From Enhydrobacter aerosaccus (lineage in GTDB: Bacteria > Pseudomonadota > Alphaproteobacteria > Reyranellales > Reyranellaceae), in NCBI GenBank assembly GCA_903832005.1, contig CAIKZO010000070.1, forward strand, positions 1 to 64,000: a DNA stretch of 64,000 nt, read 5' to 3'. Within the stretch, counting starts at the first letter, position 1, and each line of letters opens with the position of its first letter. The notes beneath the pieces were generated by a model. That model ran no database searches, was not told the DNA's origin, and worked only from the letters and a program-made list of their open reading frames with translations. Shown here piece by piece: positions 7,434-16,082 of this stretch. The position numbers and the translations under genes are program-made.

Positions 7434-8741
7434 ATGACCAAACCTTTTCATCTCTCCTGGTTTCTCGGCCAGAGTTTCGCTTCCAAGAACTGGCGCTCCC
7501 TGTGGGCCGGCAGTGCTTCCGACGTCCAGCGCTGGATGATGCCCGACATCTTCATCGACCTTGCCAAGGGGATGGAGCGCGCGTGCATGGACTACATGAT
7601 CATCGAGGACTCCTCGAACGTGCCCTATACCTACAAGGGCAACCACGACACTTATCTGCAATACGCACAGGGCACGCCGAAACTCGACCCGCCGGTGCTC
7701 GTGCCGTACCTGGCGCAGGCCACGACGCACCTCGGCCTCGTGCCGACGCTCTCCATCTCGGAGTATCCGCCGTACCTGCTCGCGCGCCTCGTCAATTCGC
7801 TGGACCACGTCACCGAAGGTCGCATCGGTTGGAACTGCGTCACCGGCAGCAACGACGGCACCGCGCAGAACTACGGCAAGGACAAGCATCGTCCGCATGA
7901 CGAACGCTACGAGGTGGCCGACGAGTTCGCCGATGTCGTCACCCGGCTATGGGAAGCCTGGGACGAAGACGCGGTGGTGCTCGATCCCACGATCCCGATG
8001 TTCGCCGACGGCAAGAAAGTTCGCGCCATCAACCACGAGGGCAAATACTTCAAGGTGCGCGGGCCGATCAATGCGCCGCGCTCGCCCCAGGGAAGGGTGC
8101 CGATCGTGCAGGCCGGTGGCTCGGCTGCGGGCAAGAAGTTCGCGTCGAAGTGGGCCGACACCATCATCACCGAAGGCAGCAACATCTCGAAGATGAAGGC
8201 CTATCGCGAGGAGGTACGCAGCAATGCCGTCGCCGCCGGGCGCAATCCCGACGACATCAAGCTCCTGTTCCTGTGCTCACCGATCGTCGACACGACCATG
8301 GAGGCGGCGATCGAGCGACGCCGGCTGCAGCAGGAAGACTCGATGAAGTACGTCGACATGCAGCTCTCCGGAATGTCGCGGCTGACCGGCATCGACTTCT
8401 CCAAGTTCGATATGGACGAGCCGCTGCCGATGACCCTGACCACCAATGGCCACCAATCCTCGCTGGCCCGGTGGCTCGGCAAGCCTTTGCGCGAGATCGT
8501 GCGCACCTACGCCAGCAAGGGCAGCCTCGACTACACCGGCACGCCCGATCACGTGGCGGGCGTCATGCAGGACGTCATGCAGGAGGTGGGCGGCGACGGC
8601 TTCCTGTTCTCCGACACGCCGATCGACCGTCGCGGCGTGATGGAGATCTGCGACGGGCTGGTGCCCGAGTTGCAGCGTCGCGGCCTGACCCGCAAGGTCT
8701 ACGCCCACAGGCACCTGCGCGACAACCTGCTGGAGTTCTGA
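7434..8741 (+). CDS. LLM-class FMN-dependent monooxygenase (NtaA/SnaA/DszA type)
   Basis: A 435-residue member of the bacterial luciferase-like family closest in layout to nitrilotriacetate monooxygenase component A. It keeps the family signatures RIGWNCVTGSN, YEVADEFADVVTRLWEAW and PRSPQGRVPIVQAGGSAAGK, and a C-terminal block with DGLVPELQRRGL. Such enzymes oxidise a carbon-nitrogen or carbon-sulfur compound with oxygen and FMNH2 supplied by a separate reductase. No reductase gene is nearby. The start at 7434 is chosen because homology begins at MTKPFHLSWFLG; a longer reading frame to 7212 has no family-like sequence. It leads a three-gene unit with a sugar kinase and a BtpA protein. The substrate is unknown. 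Confidence 0.85.
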   Translation: MTKPFHLSWFLGQSFASKNWRSLWAGSASDVQRWMMPDIFIDLAKGMERACMDYMIIEDSSNVPYTYKGNHDTYLQYAQGTPKLDPPVLVPYLAQATTHLGLVPTLSISEYPPYLLARLVNSLDHVTEGRIGWNCVTGSNDGTAQNYGKDKHRPHDERYEVADEFADVVTRLWEAWDEDAVVLDPTIPMFADGKKVRAINHEGKYFKVRGPINAPRSPQGRVPIVQAGGSAAGKKFASKWADTIITEGSNISKMKAYREEVRSNAVAAGRNPDDIKLLFLCSPIVDTTMEAAIERRRLQQEDSMKYVDMQLSGMSRLTGIDFSKFDMDEPLPMTLTTNGHQSSLARWLGKPLREIVRTYASKGSLDYTGTPDHVAGVMQDVMQEVGGDGFLFSDTPIDRRGVMEICDGLVPELQRRGLTRKVYAHRHLRDNLLEF

Positions 8742-8763
8742 AAGCGAGAAGGGTCCCACGACG

Positions 8764-9651
8764 ATGAGCGGCGTGGCCCTGTTTGCCGGCGATATCAGCC
8801 TCGATGCCACGATGGGGGTGACGCACGTCCCCGCCGCCGACGAGAAAGTCCGCATGACCTCCTTTGCCGAAGCGACCGGTGGCGTGGTGAGCAACGCAGC
8901 CGTCGCCGCCCGGCGTGCTGGCCAGCAGGCCACGCTCCTCGCCACGGTCGGCACCGATATCGCGAGCCAGGCCGTGCCGGCGCTGCTCCGTGGCATGGGT
9001 CTCGAACTCGATATCGAAGCGACGGAGGGCATGCTCTGCCGTGCCATGATCGTCGTCGATGGTGCGGGTGAGAAACGGCTGCTGCTCTACCCAGGCGTTT
9101 CCATGTACCCCTCGCGACAGGCCGTGGAGCAGATCCGGCTCGACCGCTTCGCCTGGCTGCACACGGCGATCTACGAGCCGGACGCCGCCCGCGTCCTGAT
9201 CGAGCGCGCTCGGCAGGCGCGCCTGCCTTTTTCCATCGATCTCGAGCCCGTCACTTTTCGAGAGAGCATCGATGCACTCGCTCCCCACATCGCGGGAGCC
9301 GACGTCGTTTTCTGTAACGCCCGCGCCGCCGATCAACTGGGTGCGGGTGTCGTCGACCGCTTGCGACGGTTGGGGGCGAAATCCGTGATCCTGACTCTCG
9401 GGCCCAAGGGAGCGGTCTGGCATGGCGACTTCGGCGTCCATTCAGTTGTGCCGCCGTCGTCGCTTCCGATCGTCGACACAACAGGCGCCGGCGACTGTCT
9501 CGCCGGATGGATCGTCGCCGAGCGTCTGCGTGGCACCGCCCCGGACGAAGCGCTGCGCCTCGCCGTGACCGCCGCCAGCCTGAGCTGCGGGCGGCTGGGC
9601 GCCCAGGCGTCGTTTCCGACCCGCGATGACGTCGCTAAAATGATCGGATGA
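8764..9651 (+). CDS. PfkB-family carbohydrate kinase
   Basis: A 295-residue ribokinase-family kinase that transfers the ATP phosphate to a sugar or nucleoside hydroxyl. The N-terminal ATGG-type motif is present as EATGGVVSNAA. The anion-hole and catalytic-base motif DTTGAGD lies at 238-244, with D244 as the expected catalytic base. Length is typical. It starts 22 bases after the monooxygenase gene and overlaps the next gene by 4 bases (ATGA), so the three are almost certainly one operon. PfkB kinases paired with BtpA/SgcQ proteins suggest sugar-phosphate or nucleoside breakdown. The exact substrate cannot be read from sequence. Confidence 0.85.
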   Translation: MSGVALFAGDISLDATMGVTHVPAADEKVRMTSFAEATGGVVSNAAVAARRAGQQATLLATVGTDIASQAVPALLRGMGLELDIEATEGMLCRAMIVVDGAGEKRLLLYPGVSMYPSRQAVEQIRLDRFAWLHTAIYEPDAARVLIERARQARLPFSIDLEPVTFRESIDALAPHIAGADVVFCNARAADQLGAGVVDRLRRLGAKSVILTLGPKGAVWHGDFGVHSVVPPSSLPIVDTTGAGDCLAGWIVAERLRGTAPDEALRLAVTAASLSCGRLGAQASFPTRDDVAKMIG

Positions 9652-10514
9652 CCATGCCCCCCTCTTTGCCCTCAGCGCCACGTGTTCTCCCGCCCAAGGC
9701 CAACGCTTTGACGGAGCTGTTCCCCAAGCCCAAGCCTGTGATCGGAGTCATTCATCTGAAGCCGCTGCCCGGCGCACCGCGCTATGACGGCAGTCCCGTC
9801 CGCGACATCTACGAGGCAGCCGTCATCGACGCGCGGACTCTCTCGGCGGGCGGCATCGACGGCATCATCGTCGAGAATGCCAGCGACCTGCCGTTCTCGC
9901 GTCCCGACGATATCGGGCCGGAGACCGTGGCCGGGCTCACCGCCGCCTGCCTCGCCGTGCGCGGGGCGGTCGACCTGCCGATCGGCATCACCTGTGTCGC
10001 CAATGGTGTGATCCCTGCCCTTGCCGTTGCCAAGGCGGTGGGAGCGTCCTGGGTGCGCGCCAACCAATGGGTGAATGCCTATGTGGCCAACGAAGGCCTG
10101 CTCGATGGACCGGCGCCGCGCGCAATGCGCTACCGTGCCGCGATCGGCGCCCAGAGCGTCAGGATCTTCGCCGACGTGCACGTGAAGTTCGGCGCCCACG
10201 CGATCACCGCCGACCGCACCGTCTCCGAACAGGCAACAGATGCGGAGTGGTTCGACGCCGACGTGCTGATCGCCAGCGGAACACGGACGGGCTCGCCGAC
10301 GCAGCCGAAGGAAATCGAAGAGGTGAAGGCGGGCACCAACCTGCCGGTAATCGTGGGCTCGGGCCTCAGCGCCGAGCAGGTGCCTTCCCTCTTCGCCATC
10401 GCCGAAGGGGCGATCGTCGGTCAGTGGCTGAAGAAGGACGGCGTGTGGTGGAATCCCGTCGATCCAAAGCGCGTCGAGGCGCTGATGAAGGCAGTGGCCG
10501 CCGCCAGAACGTAG
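9648..10514 (+). CDS. BtpA/SgcQ family TIM-barrel protein
   Basis: A 288-residue protein with the BtpA family hallmarks: the N-terminal GVIHLKPLPGAPRY, GGIDGIIVENASDLPF, then ADVHVKFG, ASGTRTG and the C-terminal VGSGL block. BtpA was named for a role in photosystem I stability in cyanobacteria. In heterotrophs the SgcQ branch sits with sugar kinases and phosphotransfer genes and is thought to act on a phosphosugar or nucleoside-like substrate. The 4-base overlap with the PfkB kinase gene supports a joint pathway. The family is certain; the reaction is not. Confidence 0.85.
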   Translation: MTMPPSLPSAPRVLPPKANALTELFPKPKPVIGVIHLKPLPGAPRYDGSPVRDIYEAAVIDARTLSAGGIDGIIVENASDLPFSRPDDIGPETVAGLTAACLAVRGAVDLPIGITCVANGVIPALAVAKAVGASWVRANQWVNAYVANEGLLDGPAPRAMRYRAAIGAQSVRIFADVHVKFGAHAITADRTVSEQATDAEWFDADVLIASGTRTGSPTQPKEIEEVKAGTNLPVIVGSGLSAEQVPSLFAIAEGAIVGQWLKKDGVWWNPVDPKRVEALMKAVAAART

Positions 10515-10530
10515 AATGACCTGACAGGAT

Positions 10531-12075
10531 CTAGGTCCAGGAAACGGTCTCCATCTTCTCGGTGTATTCCTGCGGCGTCGGATCAAAGCCGACCAGCCTC
10601 TTGTCGTAGATCTGGATGTTGTTCGTGTTGCAGTGATAGATCGTCGGGCACTCCTCGAGCGTGGTGTCGACGATCTTGTGGTACATCTGCTCGCGCTTCG
10701 TGGGGTCGAGCTCGCTGCGCGCCCCGTCCAGCAGAGCATCCATCGCCGGCGAGTTGTACGCCGACGCCGTGCCCTTGCTGTGCAGAAACCACCAGGAGCA
10801 GGCATCGGGATCCGGCGCCACGATCGTGACGTCCTCCAGATGCTGGTCGAATTTCTGGTTGAGCCAGAGATTGTTGAAGCCGCCCATGTCGAGATTCTTG
10901 ATTTTGTAGGTGATGCCGATCTGGCTCACCATCGCAGCAACCAGTTCCAGCTCCTTGCGCAGCCAGTCTTTGTCGGAGGTGATGACCTCGACCTCGTAGC
11001 CCTTCACCCCGGCCTGGGCCATCAGCTCCTTGGCCTTCTTCAGGTCGCCGTTCTTGGGATACTTCACCAGCGGCGTGCGGTGCCCCATGAAGCCGGCGGG
11101 GATCTGGTTGTCGGTGACGCTGCCTTCGCCGTAGTAGATCTCGTTGACGATGGCTTCGCGGTCGATCGCATAGGAGATCGCCTGGCGCACGAGCTTGTTC
11201 TGCCAGGGAGCGTCCGGCTTGGTCTTGAGATTGAACTGCTGGTAGTCCCACTCCCAACCCGGCGTGGAGTTGATCGTGAACTTCCCGTCCTTGCGCAGCG
11301 CCGTCATGTCTTTCGGATCGGGGTGGGTCACGAAGTCGAGCTCGCCCTTCTGCAGGGCTTGCAGGCGCGTGGTGGAATCGGGAATGGCGCGATAGACGAG
11401 GCGGTCGAGCTTGGGAAAGCCTGGGCGCCAGTAATCCGGGTTTTTCACGAGGACGATCTCGGTGCCCTTCTTGCTCTCGATCTGGAACGGACCGTTGCCG
11501 ACGGGCATCGCGCTGTAGGCCTGGTTGCCCATCTCCTTGTGCGCCTTCATCGAGATCATCGTGCCCGCACCGCCCATGCTGACGCCGGGGAAGGCGCCGA
11601 ACGGCAGCTTGGTCTTGATCTCGACGACGTATTTGCCGTCAGCCTTCACCGTGTCGACGGCGAACAACGAGTTGCCCATGTAGGAGCTCTTTGACTCCAT
11701 GTGATAATTGAAGGTGTAGGCCACGTCCTCGGCGGTGAACTCGCCATAGCCCTTCTGCCACTTCACGCCTTCGCGGATCTTGAGGCGCCAGGTCAGAGGG
11801 TCGGGATTGGTCCAGTCGAGCGCCATGCCGGGCTCGACCTTGTGATCCTTGAAGTTGATCCGGATCAACCCGTCGAACACGTTGTACATGACCAGGCTGC
11901 CCTGGATGTCCATGCGAATGACCGGGCTGAGATTGCCGAACTCGCCGCCGAAGACGCCGACGCGGAGGTCGCGCCTGGTGCCTTGGGCAAGCGCCGGCGC
12001 GCGACCGGTGCCGAGCATCAGGCCCGCGCCGAGCGCACCCGCACCGAAGCCGCGCCGCGAAAGACCATAACTCAT
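10531..12075 (-). CDS. ABC transporter substrate-binding protein, peptide/nickel type (SBP_bac_5)
   Basis: A 514-residue periplasmic binding protein of the DppA/OppA class. The N-terminus carries a twin-arginine-like leader (SRRGFGAGALG, then a hydrophobic stretch ending ALAQG), so export through Tat is likely. The mature part has the usual family segments, for example DWTNPDPLTWRLKIREGVKW and QAISYAIDREAIVNEI. No permease or ATPase gene is adjacent, so it must use a distant transporter or the Dpp-like one at 16-19.6 kb. It is divergent from the LDH2-type dehydrogenase gene, with 61 bases between starts that probably hold both promoters. Confidence 0.9.
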   Translation of the reverse strand: MSYGLSRRGFGAGALGAGLMLGTGRAPALAQGTRRDLRVGVFGGEFGNLSPVIRMDIQGSLVMYNVFDGLIRINFKDHKVEPGMALDWTNPDPLTWRLKIREGVKWQKGYGEFTAEDVAYTFNYHMESKSSYMGNSLFAVDTVKADGKYVVEIKTKLPFGAFPGVSMGGAGTMISMKAHKEMGNQAYSAMPVGNGPFQIESKKGTEIVLVKNPDYWRPGFPKLDRLVYRAIPDSTTRLQALQKGELDFVTHPDPKDMTALRKDGKFTINSTPGWEWDYQQFNLKTKPDAPWQNKLVRQAISYAIDREAIVNEIYYGEGSVTDNQIPAGFMGHRTPLVKYPKNGDLKKAKELMAQAGVKGYEVEVITSDKDWLRKELELVAAMVSQIGITYKIKNLDMGGFNNLWLNQKFDQHLEDVTIVAPDPDACSWWFLHSKGTASAYNSPAMDALLDGARSELDPTKREQMYHKIVDTTLEECPTIYHCNTNNIQIYDKRLVGFDPTPQEYTEKMETVSWT

Positions 12076-12136
12076 CGCACTCTCCTGTCCGCTTCCAGGA
12101 GAGCATACTCGGGCATCGGCCGCTCAGGAGAAAAAC

Positions 12137-13201
12137 ATGCCCGCGTCCTACGAAACCCACCGCAAGCAGCTCGAACTGATCCTCGAGGCCTGGGGCATGC
12201 CGAAGAAGACGGCGGCCGGCACCGCCGAGATCATGAGCTGGGCCGACCTGCACGGCATCGACACGCACGGCATCTCGATGGTGCCGCCCTATGACGAGCG
12301 CCGCCGCAACAACAAGCTCGACGTGCGCGCCGAACCGAAGATCGTGAAGGAGACGCCGGTATCGGTGCTGATCGACGGCGGCGGCGGCCTCGGCCATCCC
12401 AATGGCCGGCGCGCCATGGAGATCGTCGTCGAAAAGGCAAAGAAGACCGGCATCGCCGTGGCGGCCGTGCGCAACTCGGGTCACTTCGGCGCCTGCGGCT
12501 TCTATGTGCTGCAGGCGGTCGAGGCCGGGCTGATCGGCATGGCGACGACATCCGCGAGCGGCATCCAGGTGGCGCCGACCAATGGCGCGCAGGCCCGCCT
12601 CGGCACCGATCCGATCGCCTTCGCCGCTCCGGGCAAGCCGGGCCAGCCGTTCCTGCTCGACATGGCGACGACGACGGTGGCTGCCGGCAAGATCCGCAAC
12701 AAGGCGAACGAGAAGCTGCAGACACCGCCCGGCTGGCTGGTGACCAAGGACGGGCTGCCCAGCACCGACCCGCTCGAGGTCAGCAAGGGTGGCTTCATGA
12801 CGCCGCTCGGCGGCACATCCGAGGGTAGCAGCCACAAAGGCTACGGTCTCGGCGCCATGGTCAACATCCTGAGTTCGGCGCTGTCGGGCGGCATGATGGT
12901 GACCGATCCGACCCGCAACACGCGGCCGGGCGCGATCGACATCGGCCACTTCTTCCTTGCGATGGATCCCGGCATGTTCCGGGACACCGCCGACTTCCAG
13001 GCCGACGTCGCGGCATTCTGCGACACGCTGCGCGAGACGCGGCCGGCCGACCCGGCCAAACCGGTTCAGGTCGCGGGCGATCCCGAGCGCCGCACGGCGG
13101 CGGCGCGCATGAAGACGGGCATTCCCGTCGGCCCCAACCTGCTCGCCAAGGTCAAGGAAATCGCCAAGGCGTCGGGCGCCGACTGGATCATGGAAGGCTA
13201 A
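12137..13201 (+). CDS. LDH2/malate-ureidoglycolate-type NAD(P)-dependent dehydrogenase
   Basis: A 354-residue oxidoreductase of the Ldh_2 family, which reduces 2-oxoacids or oxidises 2-hydroxyacids (malate, lactate, ureidoglycolate). The conserved DLHGIDTHG motif, the catalytic-His block RNSGHFGACGFY and the cofactor region TDPIAFAAPG are all visible. Length is normal. It is transcribed away from the orphan peptide-binding protein, and its stop lies 2 bases from the convergent TauD gene. Its substrate is unknown. Confidence 0.88.
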   Translation: MPASYETHRKQLELILEAWGMPKKTAAGTAEIMSWADLHGIDTHGISMVPPYDERRRNNKLDVRAEPKIVKETPVSVLIDGGGGLGHPNGRRAMEIVVEKAKKTGIAVAAVRNSGHFGACGFYVLQAVEAGLIGMATTSASGIQVAPTNGAQARLGTDPIAFAAPGKPGQPFLLDMATTTVAAGKIRNKANEKLQTPPGWLVTKDGLPSTDPLEVSKGGFMTPLGGTSEGSSHKGYGLGAMVNILSSALSGGMMVTDPTRNTRPGAIDIGHFFLAMDPGMFRDTADFQADVAAFCDTLRETRPADPAKPVQVAGDPERRTAAARMKTGIPVGPNLLAKVKEIAKASGADWIMEG

Positions 13202-13203
13202 AG

Positions 13204-14052
13204 TCAGGCCGGATTGGTAGGTCCCGACGTCAGGCGCCGCATGTGACGGCGCATGCCGTGATAGTCGTTGATGGCGTTGTGCATCGTGCGCCGGTTGTCC
13301 CAGATCGTGATCGTGCCGGGCTTCCAGTGGACCCGGCAGGTGAATTCGGGCCGCGTCGCATGCGCCTGCAGCCAGTCGATCATCGGCTTGCTCTCCTCGG
13401 GCGTCATGCCCTCGAAGGCGATCGTATGGCCGCGGCTGCAATAGAGCGCCTTCTGGCCGGTCTCGTCGATCGTGCGCACGATCGGATGCACCGCCTCGAA
13501 GGAGTCGGCGTCCTCGGTGCCGGTGATCTTCATGCCGCCGACCGCCGCGTGATGCGCCTTGCGGCCGCCGAGATGTTTCAGGCCCGCACTGTTCACGCCC
13601 TTCAGCGTGCCCAGCATCTCCTTCAGGCGATCCGATAGGCTCTCGTAGGCCGCGACCATGTCGCAATAGAGCGTATCGCCGCCGCGCTCGGGCGTCTCCA
13701 GCGCATAGAGCAGGGTCGCGAGCGGCGGGGTCTTCGTATAGGTCGTGTCGGAATGCCACTCGCCGCCGAAGTTCCGCTTCTCCGACGGCTCCTTGACGAC
13801 CTCGAACAGGAACGGGAAGCCATCCATGCCCTTCACGAAAGGATAGTGGTTGGGCTCGCCGAAGCGTGCGCCGAGATCCATCATTTCCTGTGGCGACAGG
13901 TTCTGGTCCCGGATCGCGATCACCTTGTGATCGAGGAACGCCTGATGGACCTGCGCCCAACCGTGGTTGTCCATGGTACGCACGTCGACACCGGTGACTT
14001 CCGCGCCGAGCGAACCGGCGATCGGCGTCACGGTAATGCTACTGTTGGCCAA
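13204..14052 (-). CDS. TauD/TfdA-family 2-oxoglutarate-dependent dioxygenase
   Basis: A 282-residue Fe(II)/2-oxoglutarate dioxygenase. The metal triad is visible as HSD in GEWHSDTTY and a distal His in NRRTMHNAIND, with the 2-OG-binding Arg shortly after in MRRHMRRL. I chose a TTG start at 14052 because GGAGGGG precedes it at the right distance; an upstream ATG at 14118 would add 22 residues with no family similarity. Family members hydroxylate taurine, other sulfonates, aryloxyalkanoates or related acids, and the substrate here is unknown. A paralogue lies at 19586-20452, on the other side of the Dpp-like transporter. Confidence 0.87.
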   Translation of the reverse strand: MANSSITVTPIAGSLGAEVTGVDVRTMDNHGWAQVHQAFLDHKVIAIRDQNLSPQEMMDLGARFGEPNHYPFVKGMDGFPFLFEVVKEPSEKRNFGGEWHSDTTYTKTPPLATLLYALETPERGGDTLYCDMVAAYESLSDRLKEMLGTLKGVNSAGLKHLGGRKAHHAAVGGMKITGTEDADSFEAVHPIVRTIDETGQKALYCSRGHTIAFEGMTPEESKPMIDWLQAHATRPEFTCRVHWKPGTITIWDNRRTMHNAINDYHGMRRHMRRLTSGPTNPA

Positions 14053-14132
14053 GCGCCCCTCCAGATGTTCTCGCCTTCGATGTGGCCTGATTAAAGACCC
14101 GACATCGATGACAAGCAATTCCTGCGGGGAGC

Positions 14133-14167
14133 AAAAAAATCGCCCGGGGCCAACAGCCCGCGGGCGA
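14133..14167 (-). terminator. Rho-independent terminator
   Basis: On the minus strand a GC stem (TCGCCCG at 14167-14161 pairing with CGGGCGA at 14146-14140, extended by inner GGGC/GCCC pairing) is followed by seven T residues. It lies about 40 bases after the stop of the small exported-peptide gene at 14206-14341 and would end its transcript. Confidence 0.8.
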
Positions 14168-14205
14168 AATTCGGGAGAGAGAAGACGGGCTGCTATGGGC
14201 AGCGA

Positions 14206-14341
14206 CTACTTGGCGTGGCTTTGCTTGTGAGCTTCGTCCGAGTGTTCACGCGCGGACTTCGAATGGGTCTGCGCCTGCGTCGCGTTCTGCTTGGCCGCCG
14301 GAGACGCCCAAGATCATCAATGCGAGTGCCATCGACTTCAT
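14206..14341 (-). pseudogene. Small exported peptide gene, frameshifted
   Basis: An ATG at 14341 follows a near-perfect AAGGAGG ribosome-binding site. The first frame gives a signal-peptide-like start (MKSMALALMILG) and then stops after 31 codons. A neighbouring frame takes over at about 14310 and encodes ASPAAKQNATQAQTHSKSAR and then EHSDEAHKQSHAK, ending at 14206. Joined, they would make a roughly 45-residue secreted peptide rich in Ala, Lys, Gln and His. The strong RBS, leader and downstream terminator argue for a real gene with a one-base indel, or a sequencing error. Function unknown. Confidence 0.6.
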
Positions 14342-14479
14342 GATTTCCTCCTTGTGGGTGTCCAGATTCAACGGGCGCTGCGACCGGGCGTTGCTCCGTG
14401 CCTTGCCGTACCCTCCCCTATCGCCTTACAGCCCCCATGCGGCATACTGGCCCCGACTTGAACCGAGAGGATGCTCGCC

Positions 14480-16078
14480 ATGACCGAGATGACCAGGCGC
14501 CTGTTGCTGGCGGGAACAGCTGCCGCGCCGTTCGCCACCTGGACGCGCATCGCCGATGCCGCCGTGCCGAAGGACACCGCCGTCTTTGCGAAGCAGATCG
14601 ACGATCTCATCTCGCTCGACCCCGGCGAGAGCTACGAGATCTCAGGCGGCGAGGTCGTCACGAACGTCTACGACCGGCTGCTGCGCTTCGAGGCAGAGGA
14701 TCTGAGCAAGCTGGTCGGCGGCGTGGCCGAATCCTGGACCGTGTCGGCGGACGGCAAGAGCTTCACCTTCAAGATCCGACCGAACCTCAAGTTCCACTCG
14801 GGCGCGCCGGTGACGGCGGAGGACGCGGAATTCTCCCTGCATCGTGTCGTCATGATCGCCAAGACGCCCGCCTTCCTCATCACTCAGCTCGGCTGGACGA
14901 AGGACACCGTCAAGGATCTGGTGAAGGCGAGTGGCGACACGCTGACGGCCAAGATCACCGCCGATCTCGCCCCCTCCCTGGTGCTGAGCCTGATGACCTC
15001 CATCGTGGCTTCGGTGGTGGAGAAGAAGGTGGTGCTATCGCACGAGTCGAACGGTGACTTCGGCAACGGCTGGCTGAAGACCAACTCGGCCGCGTCCGGC
15101 GCGTTCCGGCTGGTCTCGTGGAAGGCCAATGAGAGCGTCACCCTGGAAGCCAATCCCAACTTCCGCCTGGGCCCTCCCGGAATGAAGCGCGTCGTCATTC
15201 GTCACGTGCCTGAGCCTGCCTCACAACGCCTGTTGCTGGAGAAGGCCGACGCCGACTTCGCGCGCGACCTGACGCCGGACCAAATCAGGCCGTTGGCGAA
15301 CAATCCGGACATCAAGGTCGAGTCCTTCAAAGCGGCCAACACTTTCTACATGGGCCTGAACCTGGGCTACGAGCCGCTGGCCAATCCCAAGGTGCGCCAG
15401 GCGATGAAGATGCTGGTCGACTACGACGGCATGGCGAAGAGCTTCCTGGCCGGCCGCTTCTTCGTCCAGCAGAGCTTCCTGCCGATCGGCTTCTTCGGCG
15501 CCATTCCGCTCACGCCCTACAAGCTCGACGTGGCCAAGGCCAAGGCGCTGCTGGCGGAAGCCGGCTTCCCGGACGGCTTCGCAGTGAAGATGGCCGCGCC
15601 CAACGTCTCGCCGTGGACCGAGATCTCTCAATCGGTGCAGCAGACCATGGGCCAGGCCGGCATCAAGGTGTCGATCGAGCCGATGGAGCTGAAGGCGGTG
15701 ATCGGCCAGTACCGCGCCCGCACGCACCAGATCGCCATGCTGTCCTGGGGGCCGGACTATTTCGACCCGCACACCAACGCCGACAGCTTCGTGCACAACG
15801 ACGACAATTCGGACAATCCGAAGATCAAGCCGATCGCGTGGCGCAACAGGTGGTTCATCCCCGACATCACCAAGGACATGCTGGCGGCGGCCCGCGAGCT
15901 CGACACGACCAAGCGCGCCGAGCAATACGCCGTGCTGCAGAAAAAGGTGACGGACGAAGGTCCGTTCATCTTCATGTTCCAGAACAACATCCAGGTGGCG
16001 CGCCGCGCGACGACGACCGGCTACAATCCCGGCATCTCCGGCGACCTGAGCTACTTCCGCAACATCCGGAAGTCGTAA
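14480..16078 (+). CDS. ABC transporter substrate-binding protein, dipeptide type (DppA-like)
   Basis: A 532-residue periplasmic binding protein of the SBP_bac_5 family and the first gene of a five-gene importer. The start at 14480 is preferred over 14471 because GAGAGG then lies 9 bases upstream. The leader MTRRLLLAGTAAAPFATW resembles a Tat signal. Typical family segments include GGVAESWTVSADGKSFTFKI and KVRQAMKMLVDYDGMAKSF. It is followed after 4 bases by the permease gene. The cargo may be a peptide, an opine or another amino compound. Confidence 0.92.
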   Translation: MTEMTRRLLLAGTAAAPFATWTRIADAAVPKDTAVFAKQIDDLISLDPGESYEISGGEVVTNVYDRLLRFEAEDLSKLVGGVAESWTVSADGKSFTFKIRPNLKFHSGAPVTAEDAEFSLHRVVMIAKTPAFLITQLGWTKDTVKDLVKASGDTLTAKITADLAPSLVLSLMTSIVASVVEKKVVLSHESNGDFGNGWLKTNSAASGAFRLVSWKANESVTLEANPNFRLGPPGMKRVVIRHVPEPASQRLLLEKADADFARDLTPDQIRPLANNPDIKVESFKAANTFYMGLNLGYEPLANPKVRQAMKMLVDYDGMAKSFLAGRFFVQQSFLPIGFFGAIPLTPYKLDVAKAKALLAEAGFPDGFAVKMAAPNVSPWTEISQSVQQTMGQAGIKVSIEPMELKAVIGQYRARTHQIAMLSWGPDYFDPHTNADSFVHNDDNSDNPKIKPIAWRNRWFIPDITKDMLAAARELDTTKRAEQYAVLQKKVTDEGPFIFMFQNNIQVARRATTTGYNPGISGDLSYFRNIRKS

Positions 16079-16082
16079 CTCG

